From Lutimaribacter pacificus (GTDB taxonomy: Bacteria > Pseudomonadota > Alphaproteobacteria > Rhodobacterales > Rhodobacteraceae): a DNA stretch of 64,000 nt. The stretch is taken from NCBI RefSeq assembly GCF_900142185.1, contig NZ_FQZZ01000011.1, positions 1-64,000 of the forward strand. The letters are read 5' to 3'. Made by a program: the position numbers and the translations under genes. Positions 36,578-46,835 of the stretch are shown here, piece after piece; position 1 is the first letter of the stretch, and each line of letters begins with the position of its first letter. The notes beneath the pieces are model-generated. The model had not been told where the DNA came from and made no database searches. It saw only the letters and a list, made by a program, of their open reading frames with translations.

Positions 36578-39500
36578 ATGAGAGCAGAGGTATTTCCGAA
36601 ATCGGGAAACGGCGCGTCGCAACGTTTTGACGGGGATCGTATCTCTCCCGATGAACCGAGCGTTATCCAGGTGCAGATCGGCCCCGAGCAGGTTGCCCGG
36701 TTCGACCGGGACGGCAATGATCTCGTGCTCGTCCTTGAAGACGGCACGATCCTGGTGATCGAGAACTTCTTTGTCGTGACTGCCGATGGGCGCAATGACC
36801 TCGTGTTCGAGGATGGGAACGGTGTTACCTGGTGGGCGCAGTACGGCGAGAACTGGACCGGCGGGTTCGACATTGCCGAGATCAACGATCCTGTCGCCGT
36901 GGCGGTTCCGTTCCCGCTTCTGGCCGGTCTTGGGGCTCTGGCCGCCGGTGCAGCTGCCGGTGGTGGTGGCGGCGGACCCGCCAACACCCCGCCGACGGCC
37001 TCGGCCGATCCGGTGACGACAATCGTGGATGAGGCGGTCAGCGGCAGGATTACGGCCAGCGACCCGGATGGCGACAGTCTGACCTATACGGTCAGCGGTG
37101 GCCCCGGCAACGGGACGGTGATCGTGCACCCGGACGGCAGCTATGACTATACGCCGAACCCGGGATACAGCGGTCCCGACAGTTTCGAGGTGACGGTGGA
37201 CGACGGCAACGGCGGCACCACTACCGTGACCGTTCCTGTGACCGTAACCAGCCCAGCAAATATTACGGGCGACGATACCGGCGCGGCCGTTGAGGCCGGC
37301 GGCACTGCCAATGGCACACCGGGCACCGCCACCGCCAGCGGCACGCTGACGGTGACTGACGCCGATCCGGGCGAGTCCGTCTTCCAGGCTCCGCCCAGCC
37401 TTGGCGGCACCTACGGCACCTTCACCTTCGATCCGGCAACCGGGGCGTGGACCTATACGCTCGACGACGACCGCGCGGCCACGCAGGCCCTGACCGATGG
37501 CGAGACCGTGACCGACGAACTGGTGGTGACCAGCCTCGACGGAACGGCGACCGAAACCATCGCCGTGACTGTCACCGGTGCCAATGACGTGGCGGTGGTG
37601 ACCGATGACACAGGCGAAGTGACCGAGGAGTCCGACGGCGGCACCGGTATGCTGGGCACGTCCGGCCGGGTGACGGTGGACGACCCGGATGCCGGTGAAA
37701 GCGCATTCGACCCCGGCAGCCTGACCTTCACCGGGGGCGGCACGCCGCTGGGGACGCTGACCGTCGATGCCGATGGCAACTGGAGCTATGAGGTCGACAA
37801 TTCCCTGACCGAGGTGCAGTCGCTTGCCGAGGGTGAAACGATCGTCCAAAGCTGGACGGTGGAGTCCGTCGATGGCACCGCCACCAGCACCATCGAGGTG
37901 ACGATCAACGGCACGAATGACGATCCGGTCATCTCGGGTGCCAACACCGGCGGTGTGACCGGAGGTGCAACCGTGCCGATCACCGGGCAGCTTTCGGAAA
38001 CCGATGTGGATACCTCCGACATGCACAGCTGGAGCGTCGAGGGTGGGACCGGCGATTATGGCACGCTGAGTGTCGACGGGACCGGGCAATGGAGCTACAC
38101 GCTCGACAATGGCAACCCGGACGTGCAGGCGCTGGGTGCGGGCGACACCATTACCGACGAGATCACCGTGCGGGTGACCGACAATAACGGCGGCTATGAC
38201 GAGCAGGTGGTGACGATCACCATTACCGGCAGCAACGACGCGCCCGTTATCTCGGGCGGGTCCGACATCACCGCCACGGTGACGGAAATTACCGATGGCG
38301 CGGCCGGAGAGAACACCGACACCCATACCCAGACCGGCACGATCCACGCGTCCGATGCGGATACCGGCGATACCTTGTCGGTCGATGTGACCCCGCAGGG
38401 CGCCGGATACCTGGGTAGCTTCACGCATGGCGGGATCGACCCCGCGACCGGCGAGATCGACTGGACCTTCAGCGTCGATGACGCCGATATCGACGCGCTG
38501 GGCGAGGGCGAGGTTCTGACCCAGGACTATCTGGTGACAGTTGAGGATAGTGCGGGCGCGACCGACACGGTGACCGTGACGGTCACGATCAACGGCACCA
38601 ACGACCAGCCCGAGCCGGAAGACGACGCCTCGCTGATCGCGGTGGGTGATACGGCGGTTCTGGACGTTCTGGACAATGACGCCGATGTCGACACGAATGA
38701 TACGCTCGTGGTCACCCATGTCGACGGCCAGGCGATTGCACCGGGCGGCAGCATCACGCTGGGCGGGGGCGTCGGCACGGTCTCGCTTTCCGGCGATGGT
38801 CAGTTGACATTCGTGCCCGGCCCTAACGCTCCGGGCCGGGTTGTTCTGCCCTATACCGTCGATGACGGCAGCGGCACGGGCAATGCCACCGCAACAGCGA
38901 ATTGGGTGATCAACATTGCCGGCGTGGATATTGCCGACGATGCCAGCCCCTTGGGCGCGACCGTGCCCGACGATGTGCTTTCCTCGGTGGACGATCTGGA
39001 AAACGTGGCGATTTCCGGCCATGCGGCGGTGGGCGGCACCGTCACCTCGCTGACCATTTCGGACGGCACCAACAGTGTGACCGTTCCGGCAGCTGGCATA
39101 ACCGTGGGGTCTGATGGCTCTTATTCGGTGACGGCCGATCTGAGCGGGCTGGACGACGGCACGCTGACCGTGACCGCCGGGATCGAAGATGCGGCCGGCA
39201 ATACCGTGACGACCACCGACACGATCCTCAAGGATACCGTGACGCCCGTGGCGATCGACCCGGTCCTGATCGTGGAGGGCGAGGCGCCGGTGGTCACCGG
39301 CACAGGCGAGCCGGGGGCGGAGATCACGCTGGACGTGGACGGCATCCCCTACAGCACGACGGTGCAGTCTAACGGTACCTGGAGCGTCACGCTTTCCGCC
39401 CCGCTGGGCACGGACGAGGTCACGCTTTCGGTCAGTGCCGAGGATGATTACGGCAACACCAATACCGCCGATCGCAGCGTGACCGGCGTCGGGATCACCG

Positions 39501-42500
39501 ACGACGTGGCGGGCGGACCCGAGGATATCGCGGTTCAGGAATCCGCCTTGCCGGGCGGGTCCGGCGGCGGCTCGGATACGGCCAGTTCGACCTTCGTACT
39601 CGATGCGGCCCCCGATCTGGATCACGTCATCATCGGCGGTGCGGTATCCGGCAGCGCGGTAAGCGGTGGCACCACGGTGTCGCTGGCCGATCTGCAGAAT
39701 GCCGCGACCACGCCGGTGGATGTCACGACGCAATACGGCACGCTGACCATCACCGGCTACGATGCCGGGACCGGCACGATCAGCTATACCTACGCGCTGG
39801 ACGACAACACCGAGGATCACGCCGCCCCGGGGTCGGACGCCGCTGTCAGCGAGACGATCCAGATCGCCGCGGTCGACGCCGATGGCGATACCCGGGTGGA
39901 CCGGCTGATCGTCGCGGTCGAGGACGATGCGCCAGAGACGCCCGTGGACGATACGCCGGTATCCGTGGCCGAAGGCGGTGCCGCCGTGGGGTCGGCCAAT
40001 GGCGGGGCGAACCTGCTGGCCAACGACACGCTGGGTGCCGATGGCGGGCGGGTGCACGAGATCACCTATACCGACCGTTCGGGCGCAAGCGCCTCGGTCG
40101 TGATCCCCGATGGCGGGGATCAGACCGTCGAGACGCAATATGGCGAACTGACCGTCACCAGCGACGGCACATGGTCCTACACGCCGGTGGCGAGTGCGGA
40201 TCACGTCCAGCCGGGCAGCGATACCGAGCTGCGTGACGATTTCAGCTATACGACCATCGACGCCGATGGCGACGTTTCGCCGGGTTCGGCGACGCAAGCG
40301 ATCACCGTGACCGACACGGTGCCCGCACTGGGCACGCCGGACGATGCGACCATCGACGAAGAGCATCTGGCGACCGGCAGTAACCCCGATGCCCTTCAGT
40401 GTGAGGTAAGCGGGTCGCTCGACCTGACGCCGGGGCAGGATAGCGTTGACGTCACGCTGGCGGCTGGCAATACGCCGCCGGCCGGGCTGGAGGCCGGCGG
40501 TGCGCCGGTGCAATATACACTGTCCGCCGATGGTCATACCCTGACCGCCCATACCGGCGATGTATCCGATCCGGTCTTCGTCGTGACGCTGACCAATCCG
40601 ACCGACGCATCGGCGGGCTACACGTTCGAATTGCTGCGGCCGCTCGATCATGGCGGTGCGGCGGATCTGGACCTGACCTTCAGTGTGCAGGTCGAGGACA
40701 GCGACAGCGATACCGATACGGCCGGTTTCACCGTGACCGTGGTGGACGATACCCCGGAGACGACGATCAACCGGACCGTCGACGAGGACAGCAGCGGCTT
40801 TTCCTACAACATTTCGGCCGATGCGACCTCGGACAATACCGATCTGGTGCAGAACGGCCTGACCCTGACCGGCGCCCCGGCCTCCGGCGGTGGCATGGAA
40901 TACAAGACCGAGCACGGCACCGTCACCATCAGCCCCGATGGCGAACTGAGCTATGAGCCCGATCCGAATTTCAGCGGGCAGGAGGTCTTCGACGTCGTGA
41001 CCGAGGATGACGAGGGCGCGGATGTGACCTCGACCGTGACGGTGGACGTCACCCCGGTGGCTGATGCGGCGACGGTCACGGTCGATGCGGCGAACATCAA
41101 CACGGTTGAGGATACCGCGGTGGCGCTGGGGCTGAACGCCCCGGTCATCACCGATGACGGCACCGGGACGGGCAACAACCCCACGCCGGAGCGAATTGGC
41201 GAGATCACCCTGACGGGTCTGCCGGAGGGTGCGACGCTGATCTGGGGCGGCAATAGCCATGTCGTCGACGCTAGCGGCACAGTGACCATCGCGTTGAGCG
41301 ATCCCGGCCTGTCGGTAAGTGGCACAACCGGCGATCTGACGATGTCCGGCACCGATTTCGAGGCGCTGGAAGTGCTGCCGCCGGAACATGCCTCGGCGAA
41401 TTTCGAGGTGACTTACAGCGTCACCAGCTACGAGGTGGACGGCACGGGCGCGGCCCTGCCCGGCATATCGGGCGCGACCAGCAGCGATAGCGTGATGGTC
41501 TATGTCGAGGCTGCTACTGACCCGGCCGTTCTGGAGTTTGACACGACCGCAGATGCGTCCTCGGTCTCCAATGCCGACAATATCGACTTCACCGGTGCCA
41601 CCGAGGCCGACGTGACACTGGCCGAGGATAGCGCCGTCAATATCGCCGATATCCTCGAAGCCAGTTTCGACGATCTCGACGGCAGCGAAATACGATCCTT
41701 CACCATCACCAACAACACCGGGTCCGATATTGTCGTGAACGGCAATACCGTTGCGGATGGCGCCAGCGTGGATATTGCGGCGCCGGGCCTGAGCGGCGAC
41801 ACCGTCGGCTTCCCTGCGATCAATATCGGCGGCCCCGCGGATTTCAGTGGCGATCTGGAAGGGATCACCGTGACGCTGAAGGCGCAGGATTACGATGCGG
41901 ACGGCTATCTGTCCGATCCGACACCGGGCGCCGCGGGGCAGCCCGAAGCGGATACCAGTGACAACAGCGTCACGCTGAACCTGTATGTCACGCCGGTGGC
42001 GGATGACGTGCAGGTCGGGGCCGCGACAGGTGACGAGGACATGCCCATCGCCTTCCTTGCCGGTGTCAGTCTGACCGACGCCAGCACCGGCGCGGGCGGG
42101 ACCGAGGTCATCACCGGCATTTCCTTCGACGTGTCCCCCGGCTGGGAGGTGACGGCACCGGCGCCCTGGGCGAACGCGACCGCAGGGCAGTCAGGATCGA
42201 CCTACACGATCACATTCACCGGCGGCACCGAGGCCGAGCGTGAAGCCTGGCTCGACGGTTTCAGCATCACGCCGCCCGCCCATGACAGCCGCGACGCAAC
42301 GATCCCGCTGACGATCACCAGCGCGGACACGAGCATCGTCAATGGCGTCCCCGTGACCGATACCGCCACGGCAACGCATAACCTGGTCGTGACGGTGAAC
42401 CCGGTGGCCGAAGTGATCGGCGACGATTCCGACGGTGACAGCACCGACGACCTGACCATGACACCGGGCGTCACCTATGCCAGCGCGGCGGGAGAGGATG

Positions 42501-45500
42501 CCTGGTTCGACCTGAACAGCGACGGTTTCGACCTGACCGCGGGCTGGAGCAACCAGGACAGTGGTGAAGAAACCTTTGCCCGGCTCACGCCCGAATTGCT
42601 TAACGGTGACGGATCGCAGGCCGATGCCATCGGCTCCCAGTTCCGGTGGGTTGAGGGTGGTGTAACCAGGACGGCCATCTTCGACGGCTCGCCGGTCGAC
42701 GTGCCGGTCAGTGCGCTGGGCACGCTGGAATTCCGTGCGGCGCCCGATTTCTCGGGGCAGTTCCGCATCGGGGTGCAGGCCTATACCGTCGATACCGACG
42801 ACGATGGCGGGACCAGTGTCGAGGCGGTCAGCGGCCAGGCCTACCTGGAAAACGTCCTGATCACGCCGGTGGCCGACGATGTGAGCCTGTCGCTTGCCGC
42901 ACGGGCGCAGGGCCTTGAGGATACGGAGATTCCGCTGGCGATCCGTCCGACCAGTTCTGACCCGTCCGAAACCTTCAACATAACCATCTCGGATATCCCG
43001 GACGGCGCCGTTCTGAGCTATGGCGGCAGCCCGCTGACGGTGACGGGTGGCAGCGTCACGATCACGGATTTCGATCCCTCCGCACCGCTTACCCTGCTGC
43101 CGCCGCCCAATAGCAACGATGATTTTACCCTGACGGTCTCGGCCCGGTCGGTCGATGAACTGGATCTCGGTGGCGGGACCGTCCATAGCGATACGTCGGA
43201 TGCGACCACGCTGATGATGGATGTCACCATGCGCGGTGTTGCCGATGCGGCCAGCGTTAGCACGACCCCGCAAACCTATGTCGAGGCCGATCTCGACTCC
43301 GGCACCGCCAGCGTGGCGCTGGCCGATCTGGTTTCTGTGATGCTGACGGATGACGATACGTCCGAAACGCTGACGATGCAGATCACCGGCCTGCCCGACG
43401 GGTTCGGTCTGTCGCATGGGACATTGCTGACCGGCCCCGGTGTGACGGGTGAGGATCGGGTCTGGGCGCTTCAGGCCGGGCAGCTTGCCACGGCTGAAAT
43501 CACGGTGCCGCAGAACTTCAGCGGCGAGGTGGAATTCAGCGTGGTGCCGGTCACGACCGAGAATGACGGCGCGTCGCTGACCGGCACGCCCGAGCCGGTC
43601 AGCTTCACCGTGACCCCGTCGCCCGAAGCCACCGTCACCACCGAGGCGGTCCTGACCGAGGATATGCGCCAGCCGATCAACCTGGGCATCGTCCACCAGA
43701 ATGGCGATACGGACGAGGTGCTGGCGGGCGTGGCGATCAGGGTGGATTATCTTACCGGCGCGAATTTCACGCTCTACCTCGGCGGCGTGGAACTGTCGGC
43801 GGCGGGCCTGCCCGTCATCACCGAGGGCGGCGCCGACTACTATGAACTGACCGCGGCGCAGGCGGCGCAGTTGGAAGCGCAGGGCGCGGAGCATTTCGAC
43901 GGGCCCTTGGGCAGGTTCGACCTGCTCTACCGGATCACCGATCCGGGCGATGGCAGCGTGGCCGATGCAACGAGCGACTGGACGCCCGGACGTTTCGATC
44001 TGAGCGCGACGCCGGTAACCGACCAACCGGTGCTGACGATTGACGATATCAGCCTGGGCGGCAGCGCCGGTTCCGTGACGGGTAACAATGTCACGGTGAC
44101 CAGTGCGGATGAACAGGTGACGCTGAACCTGAACATCGCTTCGCCCGACAGCGACGGCAGCGAACACCTGATCCGCGTGATCGTCGATGGCGTGCCCGAC
44201 GGCGTGACCCTCGACGATGGCGAGATGCTGGGCGACGGAAGCTGGCTGCTGCTCTACGAGGGGGACGATGCCCTGCCGGTGGACGATGCGGGCGGGCTGG
44301 TTCTGCCCGTGACCTTCACGGTCAGCGAGGCCGCCGGCGGTCTGACGGATGTGCCGATCAGCGTCACCGTGCAAACGCAGGATCGCGGCAATCAGGCCGG
44401 GGTCGGGACGGATATTCTCGACGACAGCATTACCTGGTCCCTGACCACGATTTTCGCCCCGGGTGCGCCCGGTGAGCCGCCAAGCATCGAGACCTGGGAA
44501 TACAATGACGCGGTCGCGACCGAGGACACGAGCTTCCTGTTGTCCGACATGATCAACGCGACCGTATCCACTCCGCCGGGCACGCCGGCCAGCATCATGA
44601 CCGTCACGATCACCGACCTGCCTGCGGGCACCGAGGTGACCGGCATGGTACGTTCGGTGGTGGGCGGCCAGGAGGTCTGGACCGCCTCGGTGACGACCGA
44701 TCCGGGCGACGACGCGGCCGCCGTTCAGGCGACGCTCGACGCGCTGATGGATGGCATTTCCCTCGAAGCGCCGGAAAACGCGAACGACAACAATTCGGGG
44801 CCGCTTTCGTTCAATGCCACGCTGACCACCGCCGCCATCGGCGGCAGTTCCGACGTTGCGACGATCGCGCCCGTGGAAATCCCGGTCGATCCGGTGACCG
44901 ACCCTGCCGACATCCCGATCGCGCTGGGCGCGGCGGATGCCGACGGCGTGCTGACCGAGACCGATACCGGGATTCCGCTGACGCTGAGCGTGACCAACCC
45001 GGCCGACGGCGCAGCGGGATCGGTCGCAAGCGATCTGTACCTGCAGATCGATGGCACCAACGGGCTGGGCGCAGGGGAACTGACGCTGGGCGGCATCACC
45101 TACACGCCGCAACCCGTCAGCGGTGTCCACGGTATCCCGGACGGCACCTATTACGTCATTCCCGGCGTCGATATGGGCGACACGCTCGATCTGGTCTTTA
45201 CGCCCGACACGATGACCGCGGGCGATGTCACGGTCGATGCCTGGGTGCGAAACGTCGAAGCCGGTGCGGACGAGATCACCTCGACCGGCACGCAAACCCT
45301 GACGGTCGAGATAAGCAATGACGGGGTGAGCCTTGCGGCCAGCCCGATCAGCGGCGCCGAGGCGGCGGATTCCACCAACGCATCGCTGATCGAGATCGAC
45401 CTGTCGTCGCTGGTGCTGAACGACGATGACGGGTCCGAGGCGATCCTGACCGTGCTTCTGTCGAACCTGCCGGAGGGTTTCCTGCTCTACACCGGGACCG

Positions 45501-46831
45501 ATGCGGACGACGCCAGCCTTGCCTCGATGGCGACGAACGCGGGCGGCACCGGGGGGCTGAACACTTGGGTGCTGACCAGCGACGGCAACCCGCTGCCGCC
45601 CTATATCGGTATCCTGCCGCCGAAGAACTGGAGCGGGACGCTGGACAATCTGGAACTGAGCGTCGCCTCGGGGGAAACCACGCTGTCGGACACCCGTGTC
45701 GACGTTCTGCAACTTGGCGATGTCACGGTGACGCCGGTTGCCGACGGGGTCACCCTGAACCCGACCAATTCCTTCGGACTGGAAGGGACGATCGTGCCGC
45801 TCAACCTGAACGCCTCGATGGTCGATTTCGAGGATGCATCGGTTACCGCCGCGTCGGATGAAAGCACCGAAACGGTAACGCTGCAGCTTCAGGGGCTGGG
45901 GGAACACGCGTCCTTCTATATCGGGACGAATATCGTGACTGCGAACGTGAGCTATGACGCGGGAAGCGACACCTACACCCTGACCGGGTTGAGCCAGTCC
46001 GATCTGGATGCGCTGGGCTTCAGCCAGGCGGCCAGCGCGCTGACCGATATGGATGGCAGTGCCGCAGGGCTTCAGATCAATGTGACGGCACGTACCGTGG
46101 ATGGGGCGGACGTGTCGGCGGATACGCAAAGCACCCTGACGCTCAACGTCCGGGCGCAATTGCCCACGACCGGCGACGATAACCTGATCTGGACCGGTGA
46201 CGCCATCAACGGGCGCAGCGGTGCGGATACGGTGCACCTGCGACAGGGCGAAAGCCTGAGCGGTGCCGATCTGGCCGCGCAGCTGAGCAATGTCGAAACG
46301 CTGGATCTGGGGATCGCGGGGGTCAACGGGATCACCGACCTGACCCCCGGGCAGGTCGAGGCGATGACCGATGGCGCCAACCTGCTGACGGTGCGCGGAT
46401 CGTCCGAGGACGCCCTGTCGCTGTCCGGCGACTGGAGCGATAACGGCGACGGCACCTATACCGGAACCCTTGCCGGCGGCAGCGTCACCCTGGCGGTCGA
46501 GGACGTGACCGTCACGCCGCCCGCCGCGCCCTTCGGGATGCCGTTCGCTTTGCCGCTTGGGGCGGCGGACGGTTTCGGCCTGGCGTCGCTCGACGGAGCG
46601 GCAGAGCCGGAGGCGGCGGAGGATAACACCGCACCGCTTGGGCTTGACGATGTTCTGGGCTCGGGGAGGGACGGCGAAGACCTGACCGCTGGCCTGCCGG
46701 AAGAGGACGCTGGCGATCCGATCCCGTCCGATGACGCGGGCAGGGCGGCCGGGGCTTCGGACTGGGGCGGGGACGCTTCGGGGTCTGCGCTTGACGACGA
46801 CCTCCAGTCCGGCGCGCATTACGAGATCTGA
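36578..46831 (+). CDS. Giant VCBS/cadherin-like repeat adhesin exported by type I secretion
   Basis: A 3417-residue acidic protein, almost free of cysteine. Residues 1-105 are a Bap/LapA-type N-terminal prefix domain (QVARFDRDGNDLVLVLEDGTI, IENFF, LVFEDGNG). Next is a Gly/Ala hydrophobic linker (113-132, with LAAGAAAG at 121-128), then VCBS and Bap-like Ig repeats with NGTNDxPV junctions up to about residue 700, mixed cadherin-like units, and roughly nine units headed TPVAD/VTPVTD through about residue 3100. The C-terminus has one degenerate RTX-like turn (GRSGADTVHL) and a disordered acidic tail. The ATG at 36578 is preferred over an upstream TTG for its AGGTGG. It likely mediates biofilm attachment. 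Downstream secretion genes follow 4 bp later. Confidence 0.9.
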   Translation: MRAEVFPKSGNGASQRFDGDRISPDEPSVIQVQIGPEQVARFDRDGNDLVLVLEDGTILVIENFFVVTADGRNDLVFEDGNGVTWWAQYGENWTGGFDIAEINDPVAVAVPFPLLAGLGALAAGAAAGGGGGGPANTPPTASADPVTTIVDEAVSGRITASDPDGDSLTYTVSGGPGNGTVIVHPDGSYDYTPNPGYSGPDSFEVTVDDGNGGTTTVTVPVTVTSPANITGDDTGAAVEAGGTANGTPGTATASGTLTVTDADPGESVFQAPPSLGGTYGTFTFDPATGAWTYTLDDDRAATQALTDGETVTDELVVTSLDGTATETIAVTVTGANDVAVVTDDTGEVTEESDGGTGMLGTSGRVTVDDPDAGESAFDPGSLTFTGGGTPLGTLTVDADGNWSYEVDNSLTEVQSLAEGETIVQSWTVESVDGTATSTIEVTINGTNDDPVISGANTGGVTGGATVPITGQLSETDVDTSDMHSWSVEGGTGDYGTLSVDGTGQWSYTLDNGNPDVQALGAGDTITDEITVRVTDNNGGYDEQVVTITITGSNDAPVISGGSDITATVTEITDGAAGENTDTHTQTGTIHASDADTGDTLSVDVTPQGAGYLGSFTHGGIDPATGEIDWTFSVDDADIDALGEGEVLTQDYLVTVEDSAGATDTVTVTVTINGTNDQPEPEDDASLIAVGDTAVLDVLDNDADVDTNDTLVVTHVDGQAIAPGGSITLGGGVGTVSLSGDGQLTFVPGPNAPGRVVLPYTVDDGSGTGNATATANWVINIAGVDIADDASPLGATVPDDVLSSVDDLENVAISGHAAVGGTVTSLTISDGTNSVTVPAAGITVGSDGSYSVTADLSGLDDGTLTVTAGIEDAAGNTVTTTDTILKDTVTPVAIDPVLIVEGEAPVVTGTGEPGAEITLDVDGIPYSTTVQSNGTWSVTLSAPLGTDEVTLSVSAEDDYGNTNTADRSVTGVGITDDVAGGPEDIAVQESALPGGSGGGSDTASSTFVLDAAPDLDHVIIGGAVSGSAVSGGTTVSLADLQNAATTPVDVTTQYGTLTITGYDAGTGTISYTYALDDNTEDHAAPGSDAAVSETIQIAAVDADGDTRVDRLIVAVEDDAPETPVDDTPVSVAEGGAAVGSANGGANLLANDTLGADGGRVHEITYTDRSGASASVVIPDGGDQTVETQYGELTVTSDGTWSYTPVASADHVQPGSDTELRDDFSYTTIDADGDVSPGSATQAITVTDTVPALGTPDDATIDEEHLATGSNPDALQCEVSGSLDLTPGQDSVDVTLAAGNTPPAGLEAGGAPVQYTLSADGHTLTAHTGDVSDPVFVVTLTNPTDASAGYTFELLRPLDHGGAADLDLTFSVQVEDSDSDTDTAGFTVTVVDDTPETTINRTVDEDSSGFSYNISADATSDNTDLVQNGLTLTGAPASGGGMEYKTEHGTVTISPDGELSYEPDPNFSGQEVFDVVTEDDEGADVTSTVTVDVTPVADAATVTVDAANINTVEDTAVALGLNAPVITDDGTGTGNNPTPERIGEITLTGLPEGATLIWGGNSHVVDASGTVTIALSDPGLSVSGTTGDLTMSGTDFEALEVLPPEHASANFEVTYSVTSYEVDGTGAALPGISGATSSDSVMVYVEAATDPAVLEFDTTADASSVSNADNIDFTGATEADVTLAEDSAVNIADILEASFDDLDGSEIRSFTITNNTGSDIVVNGNTVADGASVDIAAPGLSGDTVGFPAINIGGPADFSGDLEGITVTLKAQDYDADGYLSDPTPGAAGQPEADTSDNSVTLNLYVTPVADDVQVGAATGDEDMPIAFLAGVSLTDASTGAGGTEVITGISFDVSPGWEVTAPAPWANATAGQSGSTYTITFTGGTEAEREAWLDGFSITPPAHDSRDATIPLTITSADTSIVNGVPVTDTATATHNLVVTVNPVAEVIGDDSDGDSTDDLTMTPGVTYASAAGEDAWFDLNSDGFDLTAGWSNQDSGEETFARLTPELLNGDGSQADAIGSQFRWVEGGVTRTAIFDGSPVDVPVSALGTLEFRAAPDFSGQFRIGVQAYTVDTDDDGGTSVEAVSGQAYLENVLITPVADDVSLSLAARAQGLEDTEIPLAIRPTSSDPSETFNITISDIPDGAVLSYGGSPLTVTGGSVTITDFDPSAPLTLLPPPNSNDDFTLTVSARSVDELDLGGGTVHSDTSDATTLMMDVTMRGVADAASVSTTPQTYVEADLDSGTASVALADLVSVMLTDDDTSETLTMQITGLPDGFGLSHGTLLTGPGVTGEDRVWALQAGQLATAEITVPQNFSGEVEFSVVPVTTENDGASLTGTPEPVSFTVTPSPEATVTTEAVLTEDMRQPINLGIVHQNGDTDEVLAGVAIRVDYLTGANFTLYLGGVELSAAGLPVITEGGADYYELTAAQAAQLEAQGAEHFDGPLGRFDLLYRITDPGDGSVADATSDWTPGRFDLSATPVTDQPVLTIDDISLGGSAGSVTGNNVTVTSADEQVTLNLNIASPDSDGSEHLIRVIVDGVPDGVTLDDGEMLGDGSWLLLYEGDDALPVDDAGGLVLPVTFTVSEAAGGLTDVPISVTVQTQDRGNQAGVGTDILDDSITWSLTTIFAPGAPGEPPSIETWEYNDAVATEDTSFLLSDMINATVSTPPGTPASIMTVTITDLPAGTEVTGMVRSVVGGQEVWTASVTTDPGDDAAAVQATLDALMDGISLEAPENANDNNSGPLSFNATLTTAAIGGSSDVATIAPVEIPVDPVTDPADIPIALGAADADGVLTETDTGIPLTLSVTNPADGAAGSVASDLYLQIDGTNGLGAGELTLGGITYTPQPVSGVHGIPDGTYYVIPGVDMGDTLDLVFTPDTMTAGDVTVDAWVRNVEAGADEITSTGTQTLTVEISNDGVSLAASPISGAEAADSTNASLIEIDLSSLVLNDDDGSEAILTVLLSNLPEGFLLYTGTDADDASLASMATNAGGTGGLNTWVLTSDGNPLPPYIGILPPKNWSGTLDNLELSVASGETTLSDTRVDVLQLGDVTVTPVADGVTLNPTNSFGLEGTIVPLNLNASMVDFEDASVTAASDESTETVTLQLQGLGEHASFYIGTNIVTANVSYDAGSDTYTLTGLSQSDLDALGFSQAASALTDMDGSAAGLQINVTARTVDGADVSADTQSTLTLNVRAQLPTTGDDNLIWTGDAINGRSGADTVHLRQGESLSGADLAAQLSNVETLDLGIAGVNGITDLTPGQVEAMTDGANLLTVRGSSEDALSLSGDWSDNGDGTYTGTLAGGSVTLAVEDVTVTPPAAPFGMPFALPLGAADGFGLASLDGAAEPEAAEDNTAPLGLDDVLGSGRDGEDLTAGLPEEDAGDPIPSDDAGRAAGASDWGGDASGSALDDDLQSGAHYEI

Positions 46832-46835
46832 GGCG

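Noticed and set aside
36455-41389. 1644-codon open frame on the minus strand opposite the adhesin gene
   Set aside because: Antisense to a repetitive, GC-rich gene whose codon bias leaves the opposite frame open. His/Arg/Gly-rich translation, no domains, no ribosome binding site. The plus frame has clear VCBS structure.
42191-46819. 1542-codon open frame on the minus strand opposite the adhesin gene
   Set aside because: Same shadow effect. The translation is compositionally implausible and has no recognisable domain.
36578-46831. Possible CRISPR or short tandem DNA repeats
   Set aside because: The regular units are degenerate protein-coding repeats of 80-120 codons, without constant-length identical repeats and unique spacers.
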